From contig CAIIXF020000012.1 in the NCBI GenBank assembly GCA_903813345.2, positions 6,781,615 to 6,845,614 of the forward strand: a stretch of DNA of 64,000 nucleotides, given 5' to 3'. Below are positions 44,401-54,923 of this stretch, piece after piece. Position numbers and translations under genes: made by a program. This DNA comes from Owenia fusiformis. Its lineage: Eukaryota; Annelida; Polychaeta; Sabellida; Oweniidae. Positions within the stretch are counted from its first letter, which is position 1. Each line of letters opens with the position of its first letter. The notes beneath the pieces were generated by a model. The model was not told the DNA's origin. It saw only the letters and a list, made by a program, of their open reading frames with translations, and did not search any database.

Positions 44401-47400
44401 TGTAATTTTCAGTATATTTCTTCCCAATTTACTTTACTTTTCCTTTGGTAAAAATGTAAGTAATAATATTCCTGCGATATCATTTATTACAGAACCCCAA
44501 CAACATGAAAATCTACCAGGGCGTAGTTTGAACATAAAGTGCCATGTTTTGCATAACACTGTGAATTTTTCCTTACATAATCTTTTCTCTAGGCTTCCCA
44601 TGTCCGATTCCACAACTGAGAAATGGATTTATAAACCATACACATTCAGATGATTCCCAGCATTATCCCCCAGGAGCAAATTTGACCTATACATGTGACA
44701 AAGGATTCTGGGTAATTGGAAAGAAAAATGGTGTCATAACCTGCAATGTTAGTGGAACGTGGGAACCTAAGATTGATCAATGCAATGGTAAGGTTACTAT
44801 AAAATTTTGAATAACTTAATCTTAATCATGTTAATTAACGCTTTATAGCTCATCTTGTACCTATTGCATTACAACTACCAACATTTAGCTTAAATAAATA
44901 AATAAACAAATAAAAATATTAACTGACTGACTGGCTGGCTGGCTGGCCGGCTGGCTGGCCGACCGACCGGCTCACTCACTCACAATAAGTAAATCATCAT
45001 AACATTGAAGAAGTTACCATTACATCCCAGCAGTTATCCTTACACAGTAACATATATACTTACTTTAAGTAATAATTATAAGATCCACTTTAAACATTTA
45101 TCACTATATTTCAGTCGTTGACTGTGGTTGGCCGGGTCCTATACACAACGGGAACGTTTCCGTGCCGCAGAATTGTACAAAGTATAACTGTATAGCCAGT
45201 TATCGATGCAAGAGGAACTTTGCCTACAATGGCAAGACTGTGGTATGTTATATTCTGTTGTATATTATATATTTTGTAGGAGGATGATACCCCCCCCCCC
45301 AAACGTTTCGCAAGCTGAAATTACCATCGGCTCGTTAAAGTCTATTTAAGCCTGAATCTTAGTAATAATTTCCTAATACTTATTTTTTCAAGTATATTGA
45401 ATTTTTAGAGCGAACCGACCCCTTGGGCAAAAGTTCTTTCAAAATCACGCAGTTTTTCACTTTTCTGAGCACTTTTCAAGTGATTTTTGGCCAAAATTGT
45501 CAAATGTGACCTCCCTGGAATTAAGATGGCCTGAACTATTTTGCTGCTTTAGGTTTGGATAAAATGTCTAGAGAGGGGTGAGTGGAATATGACCGTTGCA
45601 GCGTGCACTCCAACCGCTGGACCAACAAGTCCCCAGAATAGAGGTCAGTCCAGTTATCTTTTATTAACTCAGTTCATCAATCTCCCGTCCCTACATATTG
45701 GTAAATTTACGAATCTGTTCGCTTAAAAAATGATTAAATGCATTAGAAATATTCACTTTTGCAATGAGTTTAATATACAACCTCGATTGATTAAGGTGGG
45801 CCAGTCATGCACAGTTTGGACAATGACGTAATGGTGCGCAATTAAGTCTGGACATTGACGCCATGCGCAATGTAGTCTTGACATTGACGTTATGTGTAGC
45901 TGAGTCTAGACATTGACATCATACGCAACTCATATTGACGTTAATATGTGCAACTGAGTCTAGACATTCACTTCATGCGCAACTGAGTCTGGATATTGAC
46001 GTCATGTGCAGTTGATTCTTTACATTGACGAATTCAGTCATGCGCAATTAAGTCTGGACATTGACGTCATGTGTCACATAGTATGGACATTGATGTAATG
46101 CATTACTAAGTCTGGACATCTACATAATGCGCAAATGAGCTTGAAAACGTCACTTCTAACCTTAATACTTTTTAAACAGATGCTTTTTGCATTTTATTAG
46201 GTGTTGCAGTAGCCCTTGGTATACTTATAACAGCCATAGTGTTATGTATCCTGGTCATTGCAATTATGATTGCGTGTAAAAGGTCAGTAGTAGAGAATAG
46301 TAGTACTACAAGTAGTATTGTGTTTTGGAGAGAAGGAAAAGATACTCCATAATTTTATTTATTCTTTCACCCCGATCCTCCTTAGGAGTGGACAAATTGT
46401 ATATCTGTATATAGGCAGGACACAAGACATTATACATCTAAAAATGTCATTTCGGATACATGCATTGAAATTGTTTATGTTTCCCATAATGCATTGTAGG
46501 CGTGGCATGCAGGGTAGTGATGATGGGAACTACGTTCCTCCACATCGAAGAATCACATCAAGTGTACCAGCATTCATTAGGAATAAAAATCCATTTAGGT
46601 AAGAAGATGATACGTTCTTGAACTATCGTGGTTTGCTCTGGACATCGTTGCTCATATATCTGGAATATTGGGGTCTTCATAATAATCCGTATATTGTCCT
46701 AATTGTAAGAATTATAAAATTATTCATAAAATTGGCAACGTTGTATGTCCTAATTGACCATCTTAATACATTTCCAAATTGCAGACTTTCAAACATTTTC
46801 CAATTGTCCAACTTAAACATTTTTCAATTGCCTACTTAACAATTCTCAAGTTACCACCTTTATACATTTCCCAACTGCCTTAATGCATTTCCAATTGTCC
46901 ACCTTAACACACTTCTTTTTTGCCCACACTAATTATCTTCAATATTGTCCACCTGACAGATATACATATCCATATTGCTCACCTTAATTCACTTCCTTAT
47001 TGCCCATCTTAATGCAGCTCCCAATTGACTACCTTAATATATTTCCATATTGCCCACCTTAATACACTTCCTTATTGCCCACCTTAATGCAGTTTCTTAT
47101 TGCCCACCTTGATGTAATTCCCTATTGCCTACCTTAATACATTTCCATATTGACCGCCTTAATACACTACCTTATTGTCAACATTAATGCATTTCCTGAT
47201 TGCCTACCTCAATAAATTCCCTTATTGCCCACCTTAATACACTTCCTCTTTACCCACCTTAATCTATTTACTGCAGGCGACAGAGAAACGAGGAAGAGAA
47301 TGAGATGAATAGAGAATTCAATAATCCATTGAGCAACGGTGCTCCTCCAAGTAACAGCGAAAACTACTCGTATGAAGTTCATCCAAACCTTGACAACCGA

Positions 47401-47499
47401 ACCTATGGCACAAGTGCCCAGTTCCGTAACGCGTCGACCACCGATGACTCTCACGTGACACTTGATGTTCCAAAGGGATCCCAACAGTCCGAGATTTGA
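41396..47499 (+). CDS. Mucin-like, two-sushi type I membrane protein, complete
   Basis: Eight exons: 41396-41444, 43700-44209, 44593-44787, 45115-45242, 45553-45643, 46201-46282, 46500-46598 and 47277-47499. They join in frame to 458 codons plus TGA. Order: signal peptide (MAKYILLIFVVLSTLLG), a Thr/Ser/Pro stalk of about 170 residues, CCP/sushi 1 in one exon, CCP/sushi 2 over two exons, a membrane span (VAVALGILITAIVLCILVIA) and a cytoplasmic tail of about 115 residues with NYVPPHRR and NYSYEVHP. Sushi domains occur in complement regulators and adhesion receptors. The stalk would be heavily O-glycosylated, so a cell-surface binding role is inferred. Tail tyrosines (NYSYEV, RTYG) could be phosphorylation sites. 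AATAAA signals lie at 47767 and 47780. No specific orthologue recognised. Confidence 0.88.
41536..41678. repeat. Palindromic MITE in intron 1
   Basis: TGCCTAGGTCACATATGCTCCGAT and CGGCCGGCGCCCGACCGATTGAGT are mirrored by ACTCAATCGGCCGGGCGCCG and ATCGGAGTAAATGTGACCAAGGCA. About 55 bases per arm around an AT-rich loop. Confidence 0.8.
42129..42663. mobile_element. Foldback element, 535 bp, near-complete palindrome
   Basis: TCACTGGTGATCCACTCGATTACGCTGG at the left is exactly mirrored at the right end. Arms of about 250 bases also match through AAATGTCGGAACATCGAAGGTACGA, GTCGATTTAATTACTCACTTAAGTTACATAAACGG and their complements, with only a short spacer. It lies in intron 1 of the mucin/sushi gene. 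Open frames on both strands mirror each other. Confidence 0.88.
42664..43699. other. Rest of intron 1
   Basis: AT-rich; two loosely similar stretches near 43150 and 43215 (ATTGAGAC...GATATCTACA) form a weak duplication. Nothing else recognised. Confidence 0.45.
43700..44209 (+). CDS. Exon 2: Thr/Pro-rich mucin-like stalk
   Basis: Acceptor CACTTGCAG, donor TCTG|GTAAAC, phase 1-1. It encodes about 170 residues of imperfect repeats such as KPTPTVPSTTQQTST and KPGATTTVPSTTQQPST. Threonine, serine and proline make up most of it and there is no cysteine. The repeat is also clean at DNA level, so length probably varies between individuals. Confidence 0.88.
44593..44787 (+). CDS. Exon 3: sushi (CCP) domain 1
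   Basis: Acceptor TTCTCTAG, donor AATG|GTAAGG, phase 1-1. FPCPIPQLRNGFINH, LTYTCDKGFWVIG, GVITCNVSGTWEPKIDQC: four cysteines and the conserved C...NG...Y.C..GF...G...C...G.W....C frame. Confidence 0.92.
44890..44982. repeat. Tetranucleotide microsatellites (TAAA)n and (CTGG)n
   Basis: Intronic TAAATAAATAAATAAAC run followed by GACTGACTGGCTGGCTGGC and related CCGACCGACCGG, CTCACTCACTCAC tetramers. Confidence 0.85.
45115..45242 (+). CDS. Exon 4: sushi domain 2, first part
   Basis: Acceptor ATATTTCAG, donor GTG|GTATGT; phase 1 in, 0 out. DCGWPGPIHNGNVSVP, SYRCKRNFAYNGKTV. A second Cys pair (PQNC, YNC) adds a short extra loop to the domain. Confidence 0.88.
45553..45643 (+). CDS. Exon 5: sushi domain 2, last part
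   Basis: Acceptor GCTTTAG, donor AGAG|GTCAGT; phase 0 in, 1 out. VWIKCLERGEWNMTVAAC completes the C...G.W...C end. A short PTAGPTSPQNR linker to the membrane follows. Confidence 0.85.
45820..46135. repeat. Minisatellite with repeated CRE-like TGACGTCA
   Basis: About ten degenerate units of roughly 32 bases of the form GTCTGGACATTGACGTCATGCGCAACTGA. Several units contain an exact or one-off TGACGTCA, plus ATGCGCAA. In intron 5 of the mucin/sushi gene. Confidence 0.75.
46201..46282 (+). CDS. Exon 6: transmembrane segment
   Basis: Acceptor TTTATTAG, donor AAAAG|GTCAGT; phase 1 in, 2 out. VAVALGILITAIVLCILVIA plus MIACK, a single membrane span ending in basic residues, which orients the tail to the cytosol. 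Confidence 0.88.
46500..46598 (+). CDS. Exon 7: juxtamembrane cytoplasmic tail
   Basis: Acceptor CATTGTAG, donor TTTAG|GTAAGA; phase 2-2. RRGMQGSDDGNYVPPHRR then ITSSVPAFIRNKNPF, a basic, serine-containing tail. Confidence 0.8.
46745..47270. repeat. ~28-bp minisatellite in last intron
   Basis: About eighteen degenerate units of CACCTTAATACATTTCCTTATTGCC. They fill the last intron almost up to the acceptor of exon 8 and may supply its pyrimidine-rich tract. Confidence 0.85.
47277..47499 (+). CDS. Exon 8: cytoplasmic tail and stop
   Basis: Acceptor TACTGCAG; phase 2 entry. RRQRNEEENEMNREFNNPLS, ENYSYEVHPNLDNRTYG and GSQQSEI followed by TGA at 47497-47499. Polar and acidic, with several tyrosines. 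Confidence 0.88.
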
Positions 47500-47766
47500 T
47501 CAAATCTTAGAGATGATCGTCATAATTTGAGATTTGATCGTACAAATCCGATCTCGTAGATTAGTTCAGCCTATCATATGTATCTTGGATATCAACGTTT
47601 CAAATTATAATCCATGACGTTGTCAAGATTCACCCTTAATTACAGGCAAATTCGAGATCTGATAGAATATTTGATACATTTGATAAGAAATGAAACCATT
47701 TTCAGCATGGGCTTGTGGGCGATAGAAATATTTTTTATGAAGACGGCTACTAGTTTTTAAAAATTA

Positions 47767-47785
47767 AATAAAAAAATCTAATAAA
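47767..47785 (+). terminator. Polyadenylation signals of mucin/sushi gene
   Basis: Two AATAAA hexamers at 47767-47772 and 47780-47785, about 270 bases after the stop codon. Confidence 0.6.
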
Positions 47786-49251
47786 GCTATACCTCTGCTG
47801 CTATCTTTATATATCTGCCTAAAACCTGAGTTCTTTTAGCGTGAAGTATGACAACCAATCAGCAAATATTAGGGCCTGGTAACCATGACAGCAATCTCCA
47901 TAACTTACATTAATTTATTTTGGTTTCTGTTTTGAAAGAAACTCACGGTGGTGCGTAGTGCGTGCCATCGTAGAAGAATATTCACTTGGAAACATGTACA
48001 TACGTGAAGCGTGTGTATAGTCAGGAGTTAATAATCGAGGCAAATAGATTGGACAAAGAAGGCGATACAATGATATCATTAGATTTCTATTTCCACGTTC
48101 AACTGAAAAATTGATCGTGGGTCATTCTTTCTGCCAGTAACATTGAACTGAAATATAATTGTAATTCTATGAATAATGAATATCCAAATGTTTTGTGATT
48201 GTATCGTCGCTGTAAAACCACTCATTGTGTTTATTGCAAAATTGAGTTATACTCTTGAAGTCAAAAGAAAAGTTAAATTTTTAGACTGAGGATGGAAGTA
48301 ATCTAAAAGGTTTTATTTTAAGGGCTGGGGATGGGGTAAATCCAAAATGAATATCACTTAAAAACAATGAATGAGGATAGGGGTAAAGGAAAAGTTTCAT
48401 TATGGTAGGGTAGAGGATAGAGTAAGGAAATTAATTTCGGTTTTGCAGATTTGTTAACTTAAATCTGTGTATGACATGTATTTGAACGAAAGTGTTTGTG
48501 ATTATTTAGTATTAATATAAAACACTACGATTTATATATGTAAATGTTTGGTTTTCAAAACCACTATTTTTATTTATTGTATTCATTTCCCTAATAATTT
48601 TTAATGAATCATGATTTTAATACAACACATATCTTCTAAAATTTATCATTGACAAGTTGTAAAATATTCTAACAAATTTTAACAACTGCTCAATTGATCA
48701 CAATTCATAATCTAGGTCAATTCATGCTCACCTTATGCTATCCACAACTCCACAAACAAGACCTTGTTTTACTGTTCAGGAAGATCTGCCGCCCCCTAAC
48801 TGTTTAAGGGTTAATATAAAACACTACAACTGATCACATTTCATTATCTAGGTCAATTTATATTTTCCATAAACAAGTCCTTGCTTTAGTGTTTAGGGGT
48901 CAACCATCACACTAATTGATTCAGAGCAAAAAAGATGCTGAGCAATTGTACATATGTTTTACTAGTTTCTCAGAGACATTGCATTATATGTGTACTTTCT
49001 ATTTCAAATTTTGACGTGCTTTAATTCAGATTGCATCAAGTCTCTAATTCCCCTCACCCCCCCCCAAAAACAAAACTTGTAGACAAGTTATTTTTATTTG
49101 ACGATGGGGGGGGGGGTTATTATACAAGGACCAGAACCAGACAGATAGAAATAATATTTGGCATCAATCAGTGTAGATGTTTCATCTTTACTATAGCAAC
49201 CTTAATTTGACTGCACTCAATGCATGTGATCCAAGAACTGGTTACAGTATA
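47786..49251. other. Intergenic, little structure
   Basis: A weak duplication relates 48515-48790 and 48810-48905 (AATATAAAACACTAC, ATCTAGGTCAATT(C/T)AT). Short poly-C and poly-G runs near 49060-49115. No gene seen. Confidence 0.45.
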
Positions 49252-49253
49252 TA

Positions 49254-49519
49254 CAAGGTGAACCAAAAAAAGGTAACCCCAACAATTGTACATGTATGTC
49301 AATAACTCAGTCATTCAACATGGGTATCAAATCATATTTGACACAATCATATTTGTTCAAAATGGCCACCAAATTGTGACCACTAGGGATAGACCACTGA
49401 AACTTGGTAGAATGGCAATACATTGGGCAAGGCCTTATTGTGCCGAAAATGACACTAAACCCATGCTGAATGAATGAGTTATTAAGATTTGTTAGGGTTA
49501 CCTTTTTTGGCTCACCCTG
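49254..49519. mobile_element. Small mariner-type MITE, TA target, internal palindrome
   Basis: Ends CAAGGTGAACCAAAAAAAGGTAACC and GGTTACCTTTTTTGGCTCACCCTG, TA outside both. The interior folds back too: AATAACTCAGTCATTCAACATGGG against CCCATGCTGAATGAATGAGTTATT. Confidence 0.85.
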
Positions 49520-50169
49520 TACATGCACTAAAACATTTAAGCATTTGATGCGTGCTACTGTAGTAACTGACTTTAAACTAGGCTAACACACAATCCTATT
49601 GTATTCCATATATAGGCTATATGACAATCCTTTTGTATATAATATATATATAATAATTATATGACAATTCTATTGTATTCAATATAGAATAAACGGTTTT
49701 GTAATCAAAAAATGATTTTATGTTTAACCCATTTCATGGTGAATCAAATGCTATTGACCTAAAAAAATTATGAAAGGAAATACATATAATACAAAATAAA
49801 TGTATTAATAATGGCTGAATGTCCTTAATGATGATATGACGATACTGGGTACTTGTTGAAAGGATACAAATAGAGGTTTTATAATACAAAGCTATCTCAG
49901 TTTTGCATTATTAATGAGTATCGTTGCATGAATATCCAGTATTCAGTAACAAACAAAAGTTATTTTTCTATCACTTAGAAACAAGGCATTAACATGCTAA
50001 ATTCCGTGACCTACCATTTGTTAGAGATGCTGAATACCAAACACCAACCGCCGAATGCCAATCGCTGAACACCGTTCACAAAAAAGTTGAAGACTATGCT
50101 GGGTTATATAAGACTGATATTGGAACCAATCCATTGGAAAATTTGGTAGTTGGCCATGATATTTAGAGA

Positions 50170-50283
50170 ATATGTCACTATCGTTGCATATATGCCCGAG
50201 GGTTTCAGTGATATATGGCCCGACCTTGGGAGGGACATTGATCACTGAGAACCGAGGGCATATGTGCAACTATAGTGACATAA
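50170..50283. repeat. Short palindrome
   Basis: TATGTCACTATCGTTGCATATATGCCC is mirrored by GGGCATATGTGCAACTATAGTGACATA around a 55-base loop. Confidence 0.75.
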
Positions 50284-50287
50284 ACGA

Positions 50288-50548
50288 TTTATAACATACC
50301 TATGATGATCTAGTCTAGTCAGAGAGTATCGTTTTCTTATCTAATTGACTAGCAATGGTTCGGAAATGATGATTTATTCCCATGTTTGTATCTTACGAAT
50401 GTACGAGTCAATTTGACCTAGGCCTAATGTATGACGTAGTCCCAGCGCTTGACCAATCAGAAAGTTAGCGGGCGCGGGCTTTTCAAAAGTTATATTGGCC
50501 CGCTCTCTTGTGAACAGTTTACACTAGGTATGTAGGTATGTTATAATA
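50288..50548. mobile_element. TIR-bounded element, ~260 bp
   Basis: TTATAACATACCTATGATGATCTAGT at the left and ACTAGGTATGTAGGTATGTTATAA at the right. The interior includes AGCGGGCGCGGGC and GGCCCGCTCTC. No coding capacity. Confidence 0.6.
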
Positions 50549-50554
50549 CATGTT

Positions 50555-51050
50555 ATGTATACCTGGCCTTCATATTACATGATATGGTACAACTGACCAT
50601 GATAATACATGAAATGGTAGAGATGGCCTTGATATTACATGAAACTGTACACCTGGACCTGATTTTACATAAAATTGTACACCTGGACCTGATTTTACAT
50701 GAACCTGATTTTACCTGAAATTGTACACCTGGACCTGATTATATATGAAATTGTACACCTGGACCTGATTTTACATGAAATTGTACACCTGGACCTGATT
50801 TTACATGAAATTGTACACCTGGACCTGATTTTACATGAAAGTGTACACCAGGACCTGATTTTACGTGAAAGTGTACACCTAGACCTGATTTTACATGAAA
50901 TTGTACACCTGGACCTGATTTAACATGAAATTGTACACCTGGACCTGATTTTACATGAAACTGTACACCTGGACCTGATCATTTTACATGAAATTGTACA
51001 CCTGGACCTGATATTACATGAAATTGTACACCTGGACCTGATTATACATG
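50555..51050. repeat. 30-bp minisatellite
   Basis: About sixteen units of ACCTGGACCTGATTTTACATGAAATTGTAC, decaying toward the left. The unit is a multiple of three and leaves an open 74-codon frame of a 10-residue repeat; I regard that frame as incidental. Confidence 0.9.
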
Positions 51051-51062
51051 TACAAAAGGCAC

Positions 51063-51552
51063 TATTAGCTGCTGATCCTATTCAAGATTAAAGTTGGCAA
51101 TGATACTGCATGAAACACTCTGAAGGTTGATTAACAAACTGGGAGAATTCATTATGTTGTATGTCCCACATTTAGTGTGTTGCCGTATTAGCTGCTGATC
51201 CTATTCAAGATTAAAGTTGGCAATGATACTGCATAAAACACTCTGAAGGTTGATTGACAAACTGGGAGAATTCATTATGCTGTATGTCCCACATTTAGTG
51301 TGTGGCAGTATTAGCTGCTGATCCTATTCAAGATTAAAGTTGGCAATGATACTGCATAAAACACTCTGAAGGTTGATTGACAAACTGGGAGAATTCATTA
51401 TGTTTTATGTCCCACATTTAGTGTGTTGCCGTATTAGCTGATGATCCTATTCAAGATTAAAGTTGGCAATGATACTGCATGAAACACTCTGAAGGTTGAT
51501 TGACAAACTGGGAGAATTCATTATGTTGTATGTCCCACATTTAGTGTGTTGC
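51063..51552. repeat. Four ~123-bp tandem repeats in the HIRA 3' UTR
   Basis: Units from about 51063, 51188, 51309 and 51432, nearly identical: ATTAGCTGCTGATCCTATTC ... CATTTAGTGTGTTGC. The array ends five bases from the HIRA stop codon, so on the minus strand it would form the start of the 3' UTR. Confidence 0.88.
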
Positions 51553-51556
51553 AATA

Positions 51557-51670
51557 TCAGGTGATCAATGTGTCCAATTGTTCTTGATATTCAGTGAAGA
51601 GTCTTTGTAACCTCAGATTAGAACCAATAACTGGTAAAATTTCCTGTAGAAGTTTGCGTTTACATACACC
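51557..51670 (-). CDS. HIRA: HIRA last exon
   Basis: Minus-strand acceptor AATTCCAG, phase 0. GVCKRKLLQEILPVIGSNLR then LQRLFTEYQEQLDTLIT and TGA (51559-51557). Strongly HIRA-like, ending within a few residues of the usual C-terminus. Confidence 0.93.
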   Translation of the reverse strand, partial: GVCKRKLLQEILPVIGSNLRLQRLFTEYQEQLDTLIT

Positions 51671-54600
51671 CTGGAATTAAAAAAGTTTACAAAGTTTATG
51701 TTAGGGTCAATCATACACCATGACCAATATAAATGTTGCAACAACAAGTTTTGTGGAAATGTTCAACAATTGCAGTAAACCTCATAATATAAATGTTATT
51801 GAATTTTCAATATGAAAAGGTGATACAATACAAGAGGGTGAAATAGTTTATACAATATGTTAAAAAAAATTCTCCAAGGTAAACATCTTGGAATCATAAC
51901 TCAAAGCTAGGCATCGACATGTAAAATGTCACTACCTGCCATTTGCTACAGACACCAACTGCCACGCATTGTCTACAAAAAAGTTGGTGACGATGACGAA
52001 ATGTCACTATTTGTGGTGGTGACATAATGACACTGCCTGCTGTTAAAAATTCTTATGAAATCCTGTTAATCTCTGTGTCTGAGGATGAACACAGGCTTGA
52101 TGCACGACAATACTTTAAAACTTACCAATATTTTTGATTGCCAGTTGTTTGTTTTACTTTTGTACAATGGTCCTAACAGATCATCACATATCTCACGCAA
52201 CTTATTTTCAATACCTAAAAAAATGAAGGCATTGTACTGAGCTCGGGGGAACTAAAAATACACAATAATCAATTTTTGGTTTGATTCCAAAAACACTGTG
52301 ATATGGTATGTATAGTATATATACCACAGCATGCTACCATATAATATGATATGGCTTATAAGGTAAGGTAAGGTAAGGTATAATATTGTGCGGTTTGACA
52401 AATAATGGCATTCTATACAAAGTGTGGTATTGGGTAGACATTGTATACTTAATATTATTAAATGGTAAGGTTTCAAACAACAAGGCATTTACATGATAAA
52501 ATATTATGCCTTTGTCACTTGAATAAGGTACAAGAGTGAGTTACAACTTGTTAAAGACACCAACATCGATCCGGACCAGCAAACATTTGCGAGTCACAAA
52601 AACATTGACTACAACAATATGTCACAGCGTTTTAAATGGTGAAATTATAAAAATCAACCTTCAAATTCAAATTAAATTAGCAAACAGACTTGAATAATAG
52701 TTTCGAGCATCCGACACCTTAAAACCCCATAGTTCTTTTTCAGCATAAAATTACATACCTTCTTGTGCTAAGTACCGTAGATAAGTCGAGAGCCAGAACC
52801 TATACTCAGTAGATGACTTCAAAGCTAATGATAGATTCACTTGGTTTTCTAAATGACTAATCGTTGTTGATTGTTGAAGTGTGGGGTCAGTTTGGAATAT
52901 TCTATTGGCTTGACTTCCAGCTCTGCAAATTAGAAAATTGCAAATTTTACAACACAATTAACTGAAAATCATGTATTTATACATAAAATTCTCTTGTTTA
53001 CACTGAGCATCTTTTGTCCATATTTCTTTTCTTATTGTTTTACTCAAGTGTGGTTTATGGCCCTTTATTGCAAAGCCGTGGCATGTCCATGTGATATTTA
53101 ATATTTTCTATAAAATAAGTACTGTATGGGTCTTGGTAAAAAGAAAAAGTACCATCTAAACATTGGAATTACAAATAAGCTGTATCAATAAATTATATTG
53201 TATTTCATCGAATTTGTCTGTCTTGTCTTCCTTTCATATAAGCTTATAAATTATGCATAATAAAGTTGGATTAACTGACAAATGCAGCAACAAACATACT
53301 TATTTTTCTGTTGTTGTAAAGTTGCTAAGGGGCCTTTAGAATGGCGTCCATCTTGTGGTAGACAGGAGTGATGATCTGATAATTGTGTCAAGGGGTCTTC
53401 ACGTCTTGGTATGGATAACCTAAGAAAGAGTTGTACATATGAGGTTTCTTATAATATTACAATAAGATTTCTTGAAATATTACAATATCTATTATGGATA
53501 ACCGAAGAAAGTGTCATGTACAAAAGAGTTCTTAAAATCACATCCATCACATCCAAATAGTTATTCTGTCAATATATTCACCCTTTTTACAGTGTACTTA
53601 CCAGCAACCAAGGTCAGGTTTAAATGTGTACAATTTATTGTTGGATAGTGTCACAATTGGGAATCCTTCCTCAGTTACATTCCCACTAGTCAGTGTTACA
53701 GAACCTGAAAATATACAATCACATTACAGTGATCTCCCAAGTATTAAAGCAAGTGGGCATTGCACCCACTTGAGATTTTGATAATAAACTTGCACCCCCC
53801 CCCCCAATTTATTTGTTTGCATGCACTTGAAAATGAGAAAATGCGAAAAATAGCCATATTTTGACCAAATTATGTCTAAATTGAGAATTTTACACCCACT
53901 TGAGAAAATATCCTTAGGAGTACACTGATATTTGATACATGTATGTGGTAGAACCTGTTAAGTGGAACACCTCTGTAAGTGGAACATTTTTCATAGAAAT
54001 AAACATTTTTTTTCATAGAAATAAACATTTTAGATTGAACTACATGATTAAAATATATACAGTAACTTTTTGCATAAAACAAAATAATATAAAAAAGCAT
54101 CAAATCTAGACACCTGCTTCTTGAATAATCTTACCAGATATTATTGCAGCTAAAGATTCATTGCGTATCACAGTTGAGATCTCCGGAATTTTCCTGTAAA
54201 ATAAAAAATTTACTTCATATACTTCAAGTCAAGTGGCGTGCCCACTATTTTTTATAAAGGGATAATTGTACTTTATATTTTGTATTTATTAATAAAATTC
54301 ATCACACTTATAAAACAGTGTATTTGTGCTAAACTGACCAAATTTCACGATGATTGGTACATGGTGGTAATCTCTTAAAATGACAGCCTTAGTGTCATTA
54401 CTTATTGAACGGCCTATATAAAGAACACTAAAATTCAAAACAAGACACAATTGAAATTAATCTTGGTTGAAATATTTAATCAGTTGATAAGTTTTTTAAA
54501 ATCAATTTAATACTCTCAGGATGTCCCATTTAGACAGTCTTATCCCCATGGGTGGATCTAAACATTACAACGGAGGGTGACTTAAAACAGACTCCTTCAA

Positions 54601-54923
54601 TTTTAGGCAAATTATTTTGAGACCGCTTCCAAAAGACCCTTTTTTGCAGGTGTACTTTTTAAAATAGGCCAGAAGCCTATCATTTGATCCCTAGATCCAC
54701 CAATGCCAATGTACATGAATTTCAACACTCAGGCTTTAAAGTGGTATATAACACAACTTACCAGATGTATAATGAACCCCTACATGTGACCAACATGAGG
54801 TATTCTCCATTGCAAGTCAGAACTGCAGCCTTAGCGTCAAATACCATTGAAGGCAAGAGCTTTCTACCAGGAAGACTATAGAGGTTGATTGAGCAATCTG
54901 CACACGCAGAACACACAATATTG
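51557..54923 (-). CDS. HIRA: HIRA histone chaperone homologue, C-terminal seven exons
   Basis: Minus-strand exons, 5' to 3': 54923-54762, 54193-54135, 53704-53602, 53419-53300, 52922-52759, 52214-52126 and 51670-51557. They have AG/GT borders and consistent phases, giving 269 residues plus stop. The peptide matches the HIRA C-terminal domain, with ISHLENQVNLSLALKSSTEY, WLSTYLRYLAQEG, LREICDDLLGPL, LLQEILPVIGSNLRLQRLF and TEYQEQLD. HIRA deposits histone H3.3-H4 independently of replication; this domain is the one that binds CABIN1 in vertebrates. The WD40 half and B domain are not found up to 64000. The gene therefore starts beyond the window, with the lectin gene in an intron, or is a 5'-truncated copy. 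Upstream of the first exon seen is the 19-copy partial-exon array. Confidence 0.9.
52126..52214 (-). CDS. HIRA: HIRA exon, second from end
   Basis: Acceptor TTTTTTTAG, donor TTG|GTAAGT. IENKLREICDDLLGPLYKSK then TNNWQSKIL; phase 1 in, 0 out. Confidence 0.93.
52759..52922 (-). CDS. HIRA: HIRA exon, third from end
   Basis: Acceptor TAATTTGCAG, donor AAG|GTATGT. QTDPTLQQSTTISHLENQVN, SLALKSSTEYRFWLSTYLRY; phase 2 in, 1 out. Confidence 0.93.
53300..53419 (-). CDS. HIRA: HIRA exon, fourth from end
   Basis: Acceptor CTTTCTTAG, donor AATAA|GTATGT, phase 2-2. LSIPRREDPLTQLSDHHSCL and GPLATLQQQKN. The D-P-L-x-Q-x-S-D-H stretch follows the conserved GCW of the previous exon. Confidence 0.88.
53602..53704 (-). 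CDS. HIRA: HIRA exon, fifth from end
   Basis: Acceptor ATTTTCAG, donor GCTG|GTAAGT; phase 1 in, 2 out. VTLTSGNVTEEGFPIVTLSN then LYTFKPDLGC, the G-x-P-I-V-x-L-S-x-x-x-x-Y-x-F strand of the HIRA domain. Confidence 0.9.
54135..54193 (-). CDS. HIRA: HIRA exon, sixth from end
   Basis: Acceptor TATTTTACAG, donor TCTG|GTAAGA; phase 2 in, 1 out. KIPEISTVIRNESLAAIIS. Confidence 0.85.
54762..54923 (-). CDS. HIRA: HIRA exon that seeded the satellite
   Basis: Acceptor TTGTATTATTTCAG, donor ATCTG|GTAAGT, phase 2-2, 162 bases. IVCSACADCSINLYSLPGRK, VFDAKAAVLTCNGEYLMLVT and RGSLYIW, matching the HIRA segment that precedes the W-D/K-x-P linker. It is the only copy of this sequence with the full 3' half and a donor. 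Confidence 0.88.

Noticed and set aside
50699-50923. Open frame of 74 codons with a 10-residue repeat
   Set aside because: By-product of the 30-bp minisatellite; no start context, no signal, and it decays with the array.
50555-51552. CRISPR-like arrays
   Set aside because: Regular repeats are present, but without unique spacers, and the sequence is clearly animal nuclear DNA. They are minisatellites.
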